From positions 29,707,125-29,771,124 of the forward strand of contig NC_132894.1 of the NCBI RefSeq assembly GCF_030463535.1: DNA of 64,000 nt, in the 5' to 3' direction. This document shows positions 27,001 to 35,714 of the stretch, piece by piece. How positions within the stretch are numbered: position 1 is the stretch's first letter; each line of letters begins with the position of its first letter. The translations under genes and the position numbers were made by a program. Source of the DNA: Salminus brasiliensis. Taxonomy: Eukaryota > Chordata > Actinopteri > Characiformes > Bryconidae. Below the pieces are notes generated by a model. It was given only the letters and a program-made list of their open reading frames with translations. It searched no databases and was not told the origin of the DNA.

Positions 27001-29740
27001 TAGTCATGTTTCTTTTAATTCAGGGTGCCCTTGAATCACTCATTGTTTATTTTTGTGTATAGAACTTTTTCTGTTCTACCAGTGCTTTGATATCTTGAAT
27101 AGATGCCCATCTTTGATTACTGATGCACAGGCTTGAAAGTAAGCAGTGTTACAGGCTGGGTCCAATTAAAAGGTTGAAATAGGCACGCTAAGGTTTCCAT
27201 GGCTATCACACAGCATTTAACCTCATTAGAAATCTTTCCTGTTACCCATTCTCTCTGACCCCATCCCCCCCCTGTCTTTCTCCTGCACTGGTTGAATCCT
27301 AACTCTTAAAGTGCTTTTCTTAAACTGGTCTTCAGGTGGGACCCCCCAGATAGTCCTCATTTTTTTCCTTTGTCCCTACATGGGGCAAAGGTGTGAGCCC
27401 TCTGAGGGGCCTTAAAGACCAGTTTGAGAACCCCTAGTGTAATCTGCATATATACTAATAAAATATGGTCTGATTATCTAAGTTACAATCATAGACAAAC
27501 ATAATCTGACTAAGCTTAAGTGTAAGTGAACCTCTGCGTTAAAGACCTCTCTAAGAAAATGTGTTTTAATTAAAGAGATGAGATTTGAGATTTGAAGCTA
27601 TTTCGATATAATAACTTTCAGAAGACTAACTTTGCAGTCCTAGAGATGAAGCTGAAAAAAGGCTACAAAAGCATTGCTAAAGACCTGGATGTAGATCAAT
27701 CCACGGTTCGATAAATTGTCTACAGTGCAGCACTACTCTCCCTAGGAGTGACTCTGTAAGACTACTACTAAAGTCCTAACTCTGATTAAGGTGTTTTTGA
27801 TGTGCTTCTGAGAAAATGCTAAGTGGACGGATGAGACAAGTGGAACTTTTTAGCATCACTCCATGTTTGGCAGAAAAAGAACACTGCACTCCAACACCAA
27901 AACCTCATCCAAGCAGAAGTAGCATCCATAGTTTGGGGCTTCTTTGCTGCTTTAGGGCCTGGGTGTCTTGCTGTCATTAAGAACAATACAATCTGAAAAG
28001 CTGAAGCTGTAGCTGAAGAGTATGTAAGAGTAATGTAATGAACCAAACAAGACAATGAACCAAAACACAAGTGAATCAAGTAAAGAATGATTGAAAAGTA
28101 TTTCCAAAAAAGCGACAGTTGTCAAGATGCTATGGAATGACCGGAAGAGAACTAGACATTCCAGAAATTCTGATGATACAAGGTTCCTCCTCAAATCTTA
28201 TTTATGGCTACAGGGAAAGAATTGGAGGAGGTGATTGCTGCTAAAGGATGATCTATAAATTATTAAATTCGAGGTTCCACTTGCTTTTTCTAGCCTGCAA
28301 TGTGGAGATTTACTCAGTAATGTTGTGCTTAATAAAATACATTACTTCCAAATGGTTCACGTACACTTTTAAAAAAAAATTATTTATTCATTTATTTTTT
28401 ACCACTGTAGTTGGAAACATTTACACACGTGCCCCACATTTGAGTCATATGTCCTTTGTTCCTCTTTTTTCTTTGGGACACCTGAACACAGCAGATGTTT
28501 GAATCAGTATTCTAATTATTCCCCTAAAGTCCTCTTTCTCTACCTCTCTATGCTTCTATACCTCTCTCACTCTCTCTATACCTCTCTTACTCTCTCTCTT
28601 TCTCTCGCTCCTCTGTGTGTCCCCTTGTTTCTCTTATGTGGCTGGCATGAGGTTTGTCTCATCGTCTCACCACTGTGTAATAATCTCTCTGTCTTTTCTC
28701 TTTTCACACTCTTCTGTAGCTGCGTGAAAATGCTCAACCTGTGGTGAGTCCCTCTCTCCAGTCCACATCAAAACCCAAGGGGAGTGGACCAGCCTAGACT
28801 GTGGGCATATAGGCCTAGTTTACATGAAGGCACTTAGCCCGAAACAGTTTCAGGCTTTCTCACTAATCAAAAAGCAAGCCAAAATCGATCAGTTGGACTA
28901 CTGCTGCGTGCTGCTAGTCTAGATTAACAGAGGGAGCTCTTTCACTCACCCTTACATGGGGTGAGGTGGCCTGAGCCAGTTTCAGTTTCAATTTCAATTA
29001 GACCACGTTCTGGAAGTTAAGATGTTAGGGGAAGCTTTACACTGGCTCATAGATGCTGCAGTATGAATGTAGAGAATCCCAAAGACTTTGAGAGAAGACT
29101 GCATTTTGGACGTGGATGTTTAAAGCCGTGACTATAAATGGCTGACCTCAAAATTGTCCGGCTATGCAGAGACATGGAAACTTCATCCCAGAAACGGCTG
29201 TAGCAAACTGTATCACTTTTCTATGTGTCAGTCTGGAGCTGTTCTCGTTCCTCTGCATGCTCCTCCAGTCGTTCACATGGGTTCATCTTGTCGTGTTGTT
29301 GATGTCTGAACGTTGTTGTTACTCTTAACATCACTAAGGAGTATAATTCGGGTGTGTGAGCGTGTCCTTACATGTGTGTACAATTTTTTGGGACAGCATT
29401 TAACAGCTTATCTTGCATACATAGAACACATATAGAACATTTAATACCCCCATGACTCCTTTGAGAAGATTGGGTGTATGTAGCGAAATGTAAAATTTTA
29501 ACTTTCTCTATTCATCAAAGTACTTTTCCTAATCTAGCGTTCAGTAGAGTTACGGTAGCTCATTTGTTGCTTGCTACTGGACTCACCGACAGACTGGCTT
29601 GTGCGACCGGCTTTCTGCTTAGCTCTGACTGATCGATTGGATTTTGAAATGCTCTGATGGTAACCTGGTGTCTCTGTGTCTTCAGGTGCTGCTGCTTCTT
29701 CAAGAGGAAGAGGAAGAAGAACACCCCGCGGCACAAATGA
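1163..29740 (+). CDS. csnk1g1: casein kinase 1 gamma 1 (partial, 5' end outside window)
   Basis: Membrane-associated Ser/Thr kinase of the CK1 gamma group; the family is known to phosphorylate LRP6 in Wnt signalling and to be anchored by C-terminal palmitoylation. Coding exons: 1163-1203, 3266-3335, 19240-19391, 21064-21298, 21481-21566, 21653-21737, 21918-22066, 22169-22276, 26079-26185, 29686-29740, plus optional 24615-24722 and 28720-28743. Every junction is GT-AG and the phases join without a break, giving 362 residues plus stop. Visible motifs are VAIK (ATP-site lysine), YRDVKPEN (catalytic loop), DFG, and a C-terminal Cys-Cys-Cys-Phe-Phe followed by basic residues. The tail ([20 protein letters not shown]) fits gamma 1 better than gamma 2 or 3. 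About 60 N-terminal residues, including the glycine loop, lie off the left edge. The window part plus about 60 residues equals the usual 422. Confidence 0.95.
1204..3265 (+). other. csnk1g1 intron
   Basis: AT-rich intronic DNA with poly-T and (AAT)n tracts at about 2050-2070 and 2345-2370. No repeat family or coding exon is recognised inside it. Confidence 0.7.
3266..3335 (+). CDS. csnk1g1: csnk1g1 exon, [18 protein letters not shown]
   Basis: 70 nt, phase 0 in and phase 1 out, with a gtaag donor. It encodes [18 protein letters not shown] and then TLGST, the helix alpha-C region of the N-lobe. It is followed by the largest intron of the window (3336-19239, 15.9 kb), which holds the minisatellite. 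Confidence 0.94.
3530..3740 (+). mobile_element. tRNA-derived SINE, family 1
   Basis: Pol III box A (TGGCGCAACAG, 3534-3544) and box B (GGTTCGATTCC, 3593-3603) at usual spacing. The 3' tail reads ctctggataagagcgtctgc, then taaatgccataaatg, a tail common in fish SINEs and their partner LINEs. It lies in the large csnk1g1 intron. A diverged relative is at 36718-36840. Confidence 0.85.
4262..4315. repeat. 12-bp tandem repeat, about 4 copies
   Basis: Unit AGCAGCAGTGGT, nearly perfect. Short open frames on both strands here (poly Val-Ala and poly Leu) come from this repeat. Confidence 0.85.
4855..5525. repeat. degenerate GGTTGCTATGGTGTTGCTAAG tandem array
   Basis: Variants of gttgctatggtgttgctaag and ggttgctgtggcatccca recur for about 650 nt in register of roughly 24-50 nt. 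This is an old decayed minisatellite of a type common in fish introns. The open frame at 5158-5355 falls in it and is not a gene. Confidence 0.75.
5526..10412 (+). other. csnk1g1 large intron, middle part
   Basis: Noncoding. It contains (GT)n at 6131-6160, poly-T at 6580-6603, a fragment of the MITE family of 48.4 kb near 7035-7100, a gaggtgggcgatacag fragment at 6913 typical of fish DNA-transposon ends, and a 23-C run at 9600-9622. I recognise no exon. Parts such as 8460-8820 and 9046-9320 look like single-copy or unknown repeat DNA. Confidence 0.6.
9600..9622. repeat. poly-C run (23 C)
   Basis: Uninterrupted C homopolymer, G-rich on the other strand. A second such run of 21 C is at 17001-17021. 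Confidence 0.95.
10413..11750. repeat. 66-bp minisatellite, about 19 copies
   Basis: The unit runs gaacgtggagctccgaccac, aggctccgtccgtatctgta, agctttcagaaaacctgcac, cagtat: 66 bp. Copies are very similar, with a few recurring variants (ATCTGT/ATCCGT, CCTGC/CATGC, aacGtgg/aacAtgg, CTCCGACCAC/CTCTGACCAAT). The edge copies at 10413-10560 and 11705-11750 are more diverged. Since 66 is a multiple of 3 and the unit lacks stops in four frames, open frames of up to 250 codons arise on both strands. It lies in a csnk1g1 intron without splice signals in the unit. Confidence 0.97.
11751..19239 (+). other. csnk1g1 large intron, right part
   Basis: Noncoding DNA with (TC)n at 12644-12664, a short local duplication (13010-13100 and 13666-13735), (GT)n at 16190-16208, poly-C at 17001-17021 and poly-T at about 17970-17999. 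A repeat fragment at 18650-18695 is shared with 34008-34052. No exon is seen. Confidence 0.6.
17001..17021. repeat. poly-C run (21 C)
   Basis: Uninterrupted C homopolymer in the csnk1g1 intron. Confidence 0.95.
19240..19391 (+). CDS. csnk1g1: csnk1g1 exon, kinase hinge region
   Basis: 152 nt after a ctcttacag acceptor; the joined split codon G|CT reads Ala. It encodes [18 protein letters not shown] and [20 protein letters not shown] through to IAIQL, ending in phase 0 at a gtgagt donor. This is the hinge and helices D-E of the kinase fold. Human gamma 1 has Gly where this gene has Ala before EGLPQ. Confidence 0.96.
19392..21063 (+). other. csnk1g1 intron
   Basis: Intronic. It ends in a T-rich tract (20970-21006) before the exon at 21064. 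No repeat family is recognised. Confidence 0.65.
21064..21298 (+). CDS. csnk1g1: csnk1g1 exon, catalytic and activation loops
   Basis: 235 nt after tttctgcag; it starts [20 protein letters not shown] and carries the catalytic Asp of YRDVKPEN, the DFG of [10 protein letters not shown] and the CK1-type activation segment [17 protein letters not shown]. It ends in phase 1 at a gtaag donor. All active-site residues expected of a CK1 kinase are intact. Confidence 0.97.
21481..21566 (+). CDS. csnk1g1: csnk1g1 exon, [15 protein letters not shown]
   Basis: 86 nt. The split codon G|AG gives Glu, then [20 protein letters not shown] and SLPWQGLK, kinase subdomain IX-X. Phase 0 out, gtatgc donor. The preceding intron is only 182 nt. 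Confidence 0.96.
21653..21737 (+). CDS. csnk1g1: csnk1g1 exon, [17 protein letters not shown]
   Basis: 85 nt after cactttgcag. It encodes [20 protein letters not shown] and EVLCENFP and ends in phase 1 at gtagaa. The basic [10 protein letters not shown] stretch is the CK1 C-lobe signature. Flanking introns are 86 and 180 nt, so this part of the gene is compact. Confidence 0.96.
21918..22066 (+). CDS. csnk1g1: csnk1g1 exon, end of kinase domain
   Basis: 149 nt after tattccag. It encodes [20 protein letters not shown] through [20 protein letters not shown] and [10 protein letters not shown], the last kinase helices. Phase 0 out at gtaagt. Confidence 0.96.
22169..22276 (+). CDS. csnk1g1: csnk1g1 exon, variable C-terminal tail start
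   Basis: 108 nt, phase 0 on both sides, encoding 36 residues: [20 protein letters not shown], then [16 protein letters not shown]. This Ser/His-rich tail is the part that separates gamma 1 from gamma 2 and gamma 3. The acceptor (gtcgcgaag) has a weak pyrimidine tract; the donor is gtaagg. Confidence 0.92.
22358..22690 (+). mobile_element. tRNA-derived SINE, family 3
   Basis: Box B-like AGTTCGAATCC near 22384, then ttggccttgctctctccag and a long body ending with a gtgggttaattg-type tail. It shares the ttg-cttgctctctccag body with 61737-62026. The family resembles one I associate with characin and catfish genomes. Confidence 0.65.
23511..24184. mobile_element. non-autonomous hAT-type element with 8-bp TSD
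   Basis: The ends are inverted repeats: left taggggagtaacggtgc and, on the other strand from the right end, taggggtgtaacggtgc (16 of 17 match). The element is flanked by GTGTTGAT at 23503-23510 and 24185-24192, an exact 8-bp target duplication as expected for hAT transposons. The 674-bp interior has no transposase, so it is a MITE-like deletion derivative. It sits in a csnk1g1 intron. Confidence 0.88.
24615..24722 (+). CDS. csnk1g1: csnk1g1 optional cassette exon (36 codons)
   Basis: An exactly 108-nt stretch with a cag acceptor preceded by C/T-rich sequence and a gtacct donor, phase 0 on both sides, so the neighbouring exons join in frame with or without it. It encodes [20 protein letters not shown] followed by [17 protein letters not shown] peptide of the type [25 protein letters not shown] is, as I recall, present in longer vertebrate CSNK1G1 isoforms; that is from memory. 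It would insert a Ser/Arg-rich segment between the kinase domain and the palmitoylation site. Expression is not proven here. Confidence 0.75.
25185..25430 (+). pseudogene. Tc1-like transposase fragment, 5' part
   Basis: The stretch caacatggcaagctccaaag, then gagctatctgaggccttcag, up to ggccattccagcaagtttct, resembles the start of fish Tc1-like transposase genes ([16 protein letters not shown] helix-turn-helix). It carries an in-frame stop and A/T-rich insertions, so it is dead. Confidence 0.6.
26079..26185 (+). CDS. csnk1g1: csnk1g1 exon, acidic tail segment
   Basis: 107 nt after tgcttcag. It encodes [20 protein letters not shown] then [15 protein letters not shown] and the first two bases of Lys (AA|gtatgt). 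This acidic linker is shared by all CK1 gamma paralogues. Confidence 0.94.
27313..27436. mobile_element. small hAT-like MITE
   Basis: Left cttaaactggtcttcaggtg and, inverted at the right, ctaggggttctcaaactggt form imperfect terminal repeats around a core of about 65 nt. The ggggttctcaaactggt end is typical of hAT MITEs. No clear target duplication is seen. Confidence 0.5.
27640..28340 (+). pseudogene. decayed Tc1-like transposase
   Basis: Blocks typical of Tc1-like transposons in order: aaatgctaagtggacggatg, tggcagaaaaagaacactgc, catagtttggggcttctttg, atgctatggaatgaccggaa and a gaggtgattgctgctaaagg end, then a taataaaata-type tail. Frames are broken by stops and indels. It lies in the csnk1g1 intron upstream of the microexon. 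Confidence 0.8.
28540..28615. repeat. CT-rich (CTCTCTATAC) tract
   Basis: Imperfect repeats of ctctctctataccctc type about 110 nt before the microexon. It lengthens the pyrimidine-rich stretch upstream of that exon. Confidence 0.7.
28720..28743 (+). CDS. csnk1g1: csnk1g1 24-nt microexon (8-residue insert)
   Basis: 24 nt flanked by a strong acceptor (ttcacactcttctgtag) and a gtgagt donor, in the correct phase between 26185 and 29686. Inclusion changes Lys to Asn and adds Cys-Val-Lys-Met-Leu-Asn-Leu-Trp directly before the Cys-Cys-Cys palmitoylation cluster. CSNK1G3 isoforms are known to me with a closely similar octapeptide (NCQKVLNMW) at the same place, so the microexon is probably an old feature of the gamma family. 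The splice-site fit and frame are seen; usage is inferred. Confidence 0.8.
29686..29740 (+). CDS. csnk1g1: csnk1g1 last coding exon, palmitoylation tail
   Basis: After gtgtcttcag the exon completes Lys and encodes [17 protein letters not shown] and a TGA stop at 29738-29740. The triple Cys plus basic cluster is the lipid-anchoring tail of CK1 gamma kinases. The 3' UTR follows in the same exon. Confidence 0.96.
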
Positions 29741-30974
29741 TCCGGCAACCCCCTCCACCCTGCCCACTTTCGGTTGTTTTAAGAGCGTCAAATAAAGGAA
29801 ATTTACTCAAAAGAAGACAACAGAATGCCCTCAACATGAATAGCCTCAAAGGGACCTACCTGTAAGAGAGAGACATGCACATATAATGTCCCTCAAGGGA
29901 AATGGAATGTGGATGCCGGGCCTCATGGACGGGTTCCTTGTGTTGGGATATATACGCACCCTTTTGGATCTCGAAGCACTGGAACAGCGTTGCACTCCTT
30001 TGTTTGCTGTCATGCTCCTTTCCTTTTTTTCCTTTGTTATTTTAGTATTATTTTTTTTGTAAACCCCCCCCAAGTCCATCTTCGGGAGAGGTGGCGATTA
30101 TGGAGCTGACCTCTGTGAACCAGCTTTGGAAGAGTATTGAGGGGAGTGTCAATCAGTCAGAGGAGCTTCATTTCATCCACGAGTTCCCACACTGCCTTCC
30201 CTCTCCCTCACACCCTCCCTACTTCTCATTCACCTTGCAACCCCCATCTTGTTGTTTCACATCTTCTGCTCCTCCTGACTGTGTGGTGTCATCAAAGCCT
30301 TAGAACCTTGATAGTGGCGCTCCTTCGTGTGTCAATTGGATGGACTAAGGGTAAAAACATCTTAAATGAAAAAGCTAACTGTCTTAACGATGCTAACAGG
30401 CCTTTCTGTGTGGACTATGTAAATGTGTGAAATAAGCAGCCATGTGTAAAGTGATAACAGGCCCTGTTTTAGTAACATTGTCTTCATGGCCTTTGACCCT
30501 CGTGGCAATGTGCTGCCTTGCTCTGTTCTGAGGTAGAGAGGAATGATTGAGCGAGAGGGAGAGTGGGGAGATGGAGCGAAGCACGAGAGGGCCCAGTTCG
30601 GCCCTGACCCGACCCAACCCGGCACGAATGTGAGCCTCAGCACATTCCTCAGTTCTAGTGAATGGTATTTAAGCTGCTTGTTCTAAAGCACTCCACCCAC
30701 TACGACCTACCAGCCAGTCATGCTGCTTTCTCCTCTTGTGATATCGTATCGCTTTAACGTGAAACTGGCTTGTTTATTTTTTTGAAATTTATTTTTCTTC
30801 TTCCATCAGCTGGGGTTTCAGAGCCGAGCTTGCCAGTGAAACTTTCTGCTCTTCTGCGATCTGTGGTTCTTTTTGGATCAGAACAACATAAACACCTTCT
30901 CGCCGCTCTCTTACTTTCCTCGCTGTCGTCTCATTTTCAGGACCCAGCCCCTGGCTTGAATGTGTTGTTTTTTA

Positions 30975-31007
<33 letters not shown>

Positions 31008-32300
31008 ATGCCATTTAAATGGAAATGATTCCCCAGGAGGAGAAGAACTGTTTATTGTGCCAGGGTGGCTATTTGACATTCAGTCACAGTCTGTGAGTGA
31101 CTAAACACTCTTTTATGTCCCTATAATGTGTGTGTATGTATGTGTGTATGTGCGCACGGTCCTTCATTACATGCTTTTAAGCAAGTGTCTGTATGGAGAG
31201 TCTGGTAGGTGTATAGGGAACATTTGTAAACCATATAGTAATGGCTGTTTAGGGCGCCTTTCCGCAGCTCAAAGCGTGGCTCTGAGCTCCAGCACGCAGT
31301 AGAAGTCTTTCAGGAGACTTTGGAGGATCTACAGACTGATGGTAGTAACTGGAGCACTGTCTTGGGGGCGCTCCAACTACTGCCACTGCAAAACGTCTCG
31401 GTTTAATGCCTTAACTAACACTACACTACACAGCAGGGCCCACGCTGGTGGCTCTGTAGAAAGACACTACGGAACTCCTCCCTTGCCTTTTTATACTCAC
31501 GCAGTAGACTCCACTGCTCTCGCTCCACTTCTAGTATGGCAGCATGGGGCATTTGAATCCTGAACAGCCAGACCCACTCGCTTCAGCCCATGTAGTCATG
31601 ACACCAAAATCCAAATCGAGGCTGGATCTTATATTTAACGACTACTGTAAAACCGACTGCTTGTTTTCACATCCAGTCCCTCTTTTTTCCGTTTGTAAAT
31701 GCTCTCGAGTCATGTACTGGTCATTAGAGGCTCGACTGTAGGACAGCCCTTGATATCTTAGATATAGGATGAGGCCGTCTGTGGAGCCCATGAGTTTCAT
31801 TCAGAATTTAGGGATCAGCTTTTGGACGCCCAGCTTCAGTCCTGGAGAGCTTTAGCACTGCACAGCTCAGTGCCTCCCTCTCTCCTTGCTTTAACATGAC
31901 CTGATTTTGCTTGTGAAAGGCTTGATCACTGTCAGAATCAAGTCTGTGGAAGAGTGTGTGGATCTCCAGAAGCTGAGTTGGACAATCCTGCTCAATGAAT
32001 GATCCGATTCCTGAGGTTTTGTGCTAAGAGTACTGTAGTCCGTTTTATTTTTGCAGAAAAATAAATGGCTTAATGGCTTTGAAGGAATGAAAATTTATAA
32101 TCTCAGTGGTGATGTTGCCTTTTCTTTTCTCTTTTTTTTTTTTTTTTCTTCTTCAGTGATCGCCTGTCCACAGCATATTTCCATGTTGTGATCCTTTTTA
32201 ATGTATAGTAAATGTGAATTGAAAAATGTATGAAATTATATAACTTTTTTTTTTTCCTTTTTTTCTTTTTAATAAATCACCTGGCCATACAAATGTTGGG
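29741..32300 (+). other. csnk1g1: csnk1g1 probable 3' UTR
   Basis: No further coding signal follows the stop. AATAAA hexamers occur at 29791-29796 (only 51 nt after the stop), 32060-32065 and 32271-32276, with T-rich stretches around the last two. A further AATAAA at 35447-35452, followed by GT-rich sequence, could end a much longer form. The region contains a (TTA)n tract at about 30974-31006. The extent is a guess, since no transcript evidence is available. Confidence 0.45.
30974..31006. repeat. (TTA)n microsatellite
   Basis: Perfect ATT/TTA repeats in the presumed csnk1g1 3' UTR. Confidence 0.9.
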
Positions 32301-32900
32301 AACAGAGAAAAAGAGGGAGAGAGAACTGCACTACACTTTCGTTGACCCATTGTTTACCTTTACTGTCAATTGCCTGTACTGTTGTTCTGTACCCTTACTG
32401 TTGCGCTGTGGGCACCCCTGAGGTCATCCTTTAGGTTAGAACCTTTTGAACCGTGTTTTTGTTTTGTTTTGGTTTTATATAAAGAACTCATCGCTGATGA
32501 TAACCGGTGTGCCCGCTGCGTTTGTACTTGCGGTCAAGTGTAGCCGAAGGATAAATTACCGCGAGGGCTCGGATTACAAGGGAAGCGTGACTTGTTTCAA
32601 ATGATCCAAATAGACGATGGTCGAGTGGACATGTTGGACCAAAATCCATGCATTGAGGGAGGGCACATTTTCTTTTTAGGTTGGTTTGTTTGTTTGTTTG
32701 TTTGGCACTAGAAGAACTAGTGGTGGTAATATTGAACAAGACTGTGCAGTTCCAGTTCCATCAGTGCTTTCTTGGTGGGCTTCATTGACTAGACATTTTT
32801 TAACGAAATTTTTGTGTTGGGCGTCCCTCAAGGCTCACATGTAGGCCCTGCACCTTTTTCTGAAGCATTTATCTTCTGTCATCTTTATCTTTTAGATTCT

Positions 32901-32954
<54 letters not shown>

Positions 32955-35714
32955 TGTGAGAGTGAGTGAGTGAGTGAGTGAGAAAAGTCCCGCCTTCCTC
33001 AGCCCTCAGATGCTGGAAGAAAAAAAAAAAAAAAAACAGAAAGGCTTTTGCGACCCACAGTTGAGGGGCTGGGCAGGGTGTAGAGGGCGGCCAACCTGCC
33101 ATGTATCCAGTGTGTATGCAACATTTACTGTGCATTGTGAGCAATATTTCAGAGGCTTAGGTTATATAGAGTTTTATCTTATGCTCATCCGGTGTGACAC
33201 GAGTCACTCTGGTTCTAAATTATTTTGTGAAAAGTACTTGAATACTGCTTTTACGTTCTCTGTTGAAACTCCAGTTGCCGAGTGTTGGGAGAGGCTTCTT
33301 TCAATGGTTGGTTTTTATTTATCTTTCTTTTCTTGTATTGCTTATTATTATGTGCCTCCATGTGAGCGGTTGTTTAGTGAGGATTTAGTATTTTTGTTTT
33401 GGGTTTTCTTTCTTTTTTTTTTTTTTTTTTGATTTTTGGACATGTGATGCTTGCTGCTGTCAGGTGTGTCTGTGTGCTCGCTTGGGGGAGAACGACTTGC
33501 TCTGTAAGGAGAGAAGATGAGTGTATCCTCACACTCCTCCTGTCCTGTGTGCTTCCGTGACCGGTTGCCAGGAAAACGCAGTGTCAGAATCGGGTTAGGA
33601 ACCTCGGACTACAGACTACAGATTACTGCTGGTCTTGTGGACGTTTGGTAGATGCCCTCAGCCCTGATCCAGGATCAGTATTAGAGTGTGTTAGGGGTTA
33701 GGATTTGGGTAAGAGACTTCTGACCTTGATTTCCAGCTGACCTGGCAAGAGGGAGCAGCTTGTACCTCGGACAAGATTGTTACAGATGAATTCCAGGGTT
33801 TGCGTAGAGAATGTAAGCGTACACTCCCTTAGAAATCGAGGTGCTGCACAAAGTTCTTTGCCGAAACCATAGATGGAAGAACCATTTTTGTAAAGGAGAC
33901 CTGGAGTGAAGAACCTTTTCAGTTGGTAAAGATCCTTTACATTGACTTCTTGGCTTTTAAAAGGTTCTACATGCTACAAGAACCATGGTTCTTTGTGGGA
34001 GGTTTGTTTTTTGATGGTATCACTCAAAAAAAAAAACCTTTGTAGCACCTTGATTTTTAGGAGTGAAGGGCGCCATCTGCTGGCCAAACATCTTGTTCAG
34101 AGAGATCTGACCATGTGAAATGCTAATCCAGACACTGAAATTACAGGCCTATTCTGCATATGAAGTACTGCTGAGCATTGCAGAACTTGTTCCTTTTTAC
34201 TGGGCTCCTGGTTGAGGCCTTTATAATGACTACTAGCTAGCACTCTCCTCAATGCAAAGTAACTATTTCAAACCACCGGGACCTGCATCCTTTAATTCCT
34301 TCCTATAAGCAGCAGTTTTAATTCTTCCCAGACTTCGTCTAGGCTTACAGATATAGTCCAGGTCGGGGGTAAAGTAAAAAATCTGACCAGAACCATGCTA
34401 ATGATGAGCTCGTCCTTTAAAGCTATTGGTTTCTCTTTCCGGTCAAGTTGGCCGCGAAGAATCCTAACTACATTCCATTGAGTTTAATCAACGGCCATTC
34501 TGTCAAAGGTGGAAACAAAAGACCAGTAATAGTACCAACATTTAGACCGAATGTCTGCGTTACTGCAGTTTATTAACGTGCATGGCTTACAGATGGGAAA
34601 GCAATGGTAAATACTTGTATGTGGGACTTTTTGATGTACTCTGGGCATGAGATTTCTACATTTTCTGTTGAAAGTTGCAATCACAAAGCTTTTATATTTA
34701 AAAAGGCTGCTTTACATTTTGACATCTTTAAAGCTTTGGTCCTGCAAGTAATTTCCATATTCTAGTTTACTGTACGCTGTCATTTGATTGCCATTGCAAC
34801 AAAAGCCCCCCCTTAAACTGATTGTCATTTCTGTCTGTAATGCGGTTTAAATCAGTGTTTAAATCTGTTGAACAAAGAATTTAATGATCAGATTCGTAGG
34901 TCTGCTTAAACGGCACATTCTTTATTGAACTTTATACTGTCAGGAGTTCGGGTTGGACAGCGCTGCAATGTTTCAGTTAATGTCGACCTTTCCTCATCTC
35001 TTTGTATCCTCTCAATGTTTCTTCGACAAGATTCAGTAAGAAGATCTTTCGTTCCTCAAAACTGCGGAGATTTCAGTTGTACAGTCCTGAAAGATCGTCC
35101 CCGTCCCGGTTCCAAATTTTCAGAGCTACTCTAAAGCTTTGAATCTGAAATTGTATCATGACTTTGTGTTGAAATATGAATGTTAAATGTATTTGAATGG
35201 TTTTACTTGGTAAAGGGCTTCAAATGTGAGGGACCCATCTTTGTTTCTCCAGTTTAACAGTTTTAACTTTTTTCTTTCATTTTTTTTTTTTTTTTTTTTT
35301 TTAAGTTTCAGAAAGACAAAGTTCTTAATCTTAAATGCCTATTTTCCTGAGCAGTCATATGAAGTACCACATTTAACCTTTCAGATTCAATTTTTATTCC
35401 CTCCACTCTTAAAGGGAAACTCAAGTTTGCACCCTTTTTTATGTAAAATAAAAGAAATTGTCTCAAACATCTGTGTCTCCCGTCTTAAAACTGTCTTTGG
35501 CCTCTGATGGTCTGATTTACAACAATCGCAACCCATCTGAATCTCCATATCGCAGCATAGCGCTGCATTCGTTGACTGAGGAACACGTCATTGTTGAGGC
35601 CAAGGCTGTAGATCCCAGCTTCTTCTCTCCATACACATAACAGCTGTGACCAGTTCAACAACAAAAACAATCAAGTTCACAAAAAGCTTTAATAAACGAT
35701 AACGATACTAAAAT
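32301..35714 (+). other. distal 3' UTR or intergenic DNA after csnk1g1
   Basis: No coding signal. It contains a (GT)n of about 50 nt at 32902-32951, several poly-T tracts and a gaaccttttc...ggttctttgtgg repeat at 33842-34052. A candidate distal poly(A) signal lies at 35447-35452, so part may belong to csnk1g1. Confidence 0.5.
32902..32951. repeat. (GT)n microsatellite
   Basis: A near-perfect GT run followed by (GAGT)n. It produces a spurious poly Thr-His frame on the other strand. Confidence 0.95.

Noticed and set aside
32869..33144. 91-codon - strand frame with a Thr-His run
   Set aside because: It is the complement of the (GT)n and (GAGT)n microsatellite.
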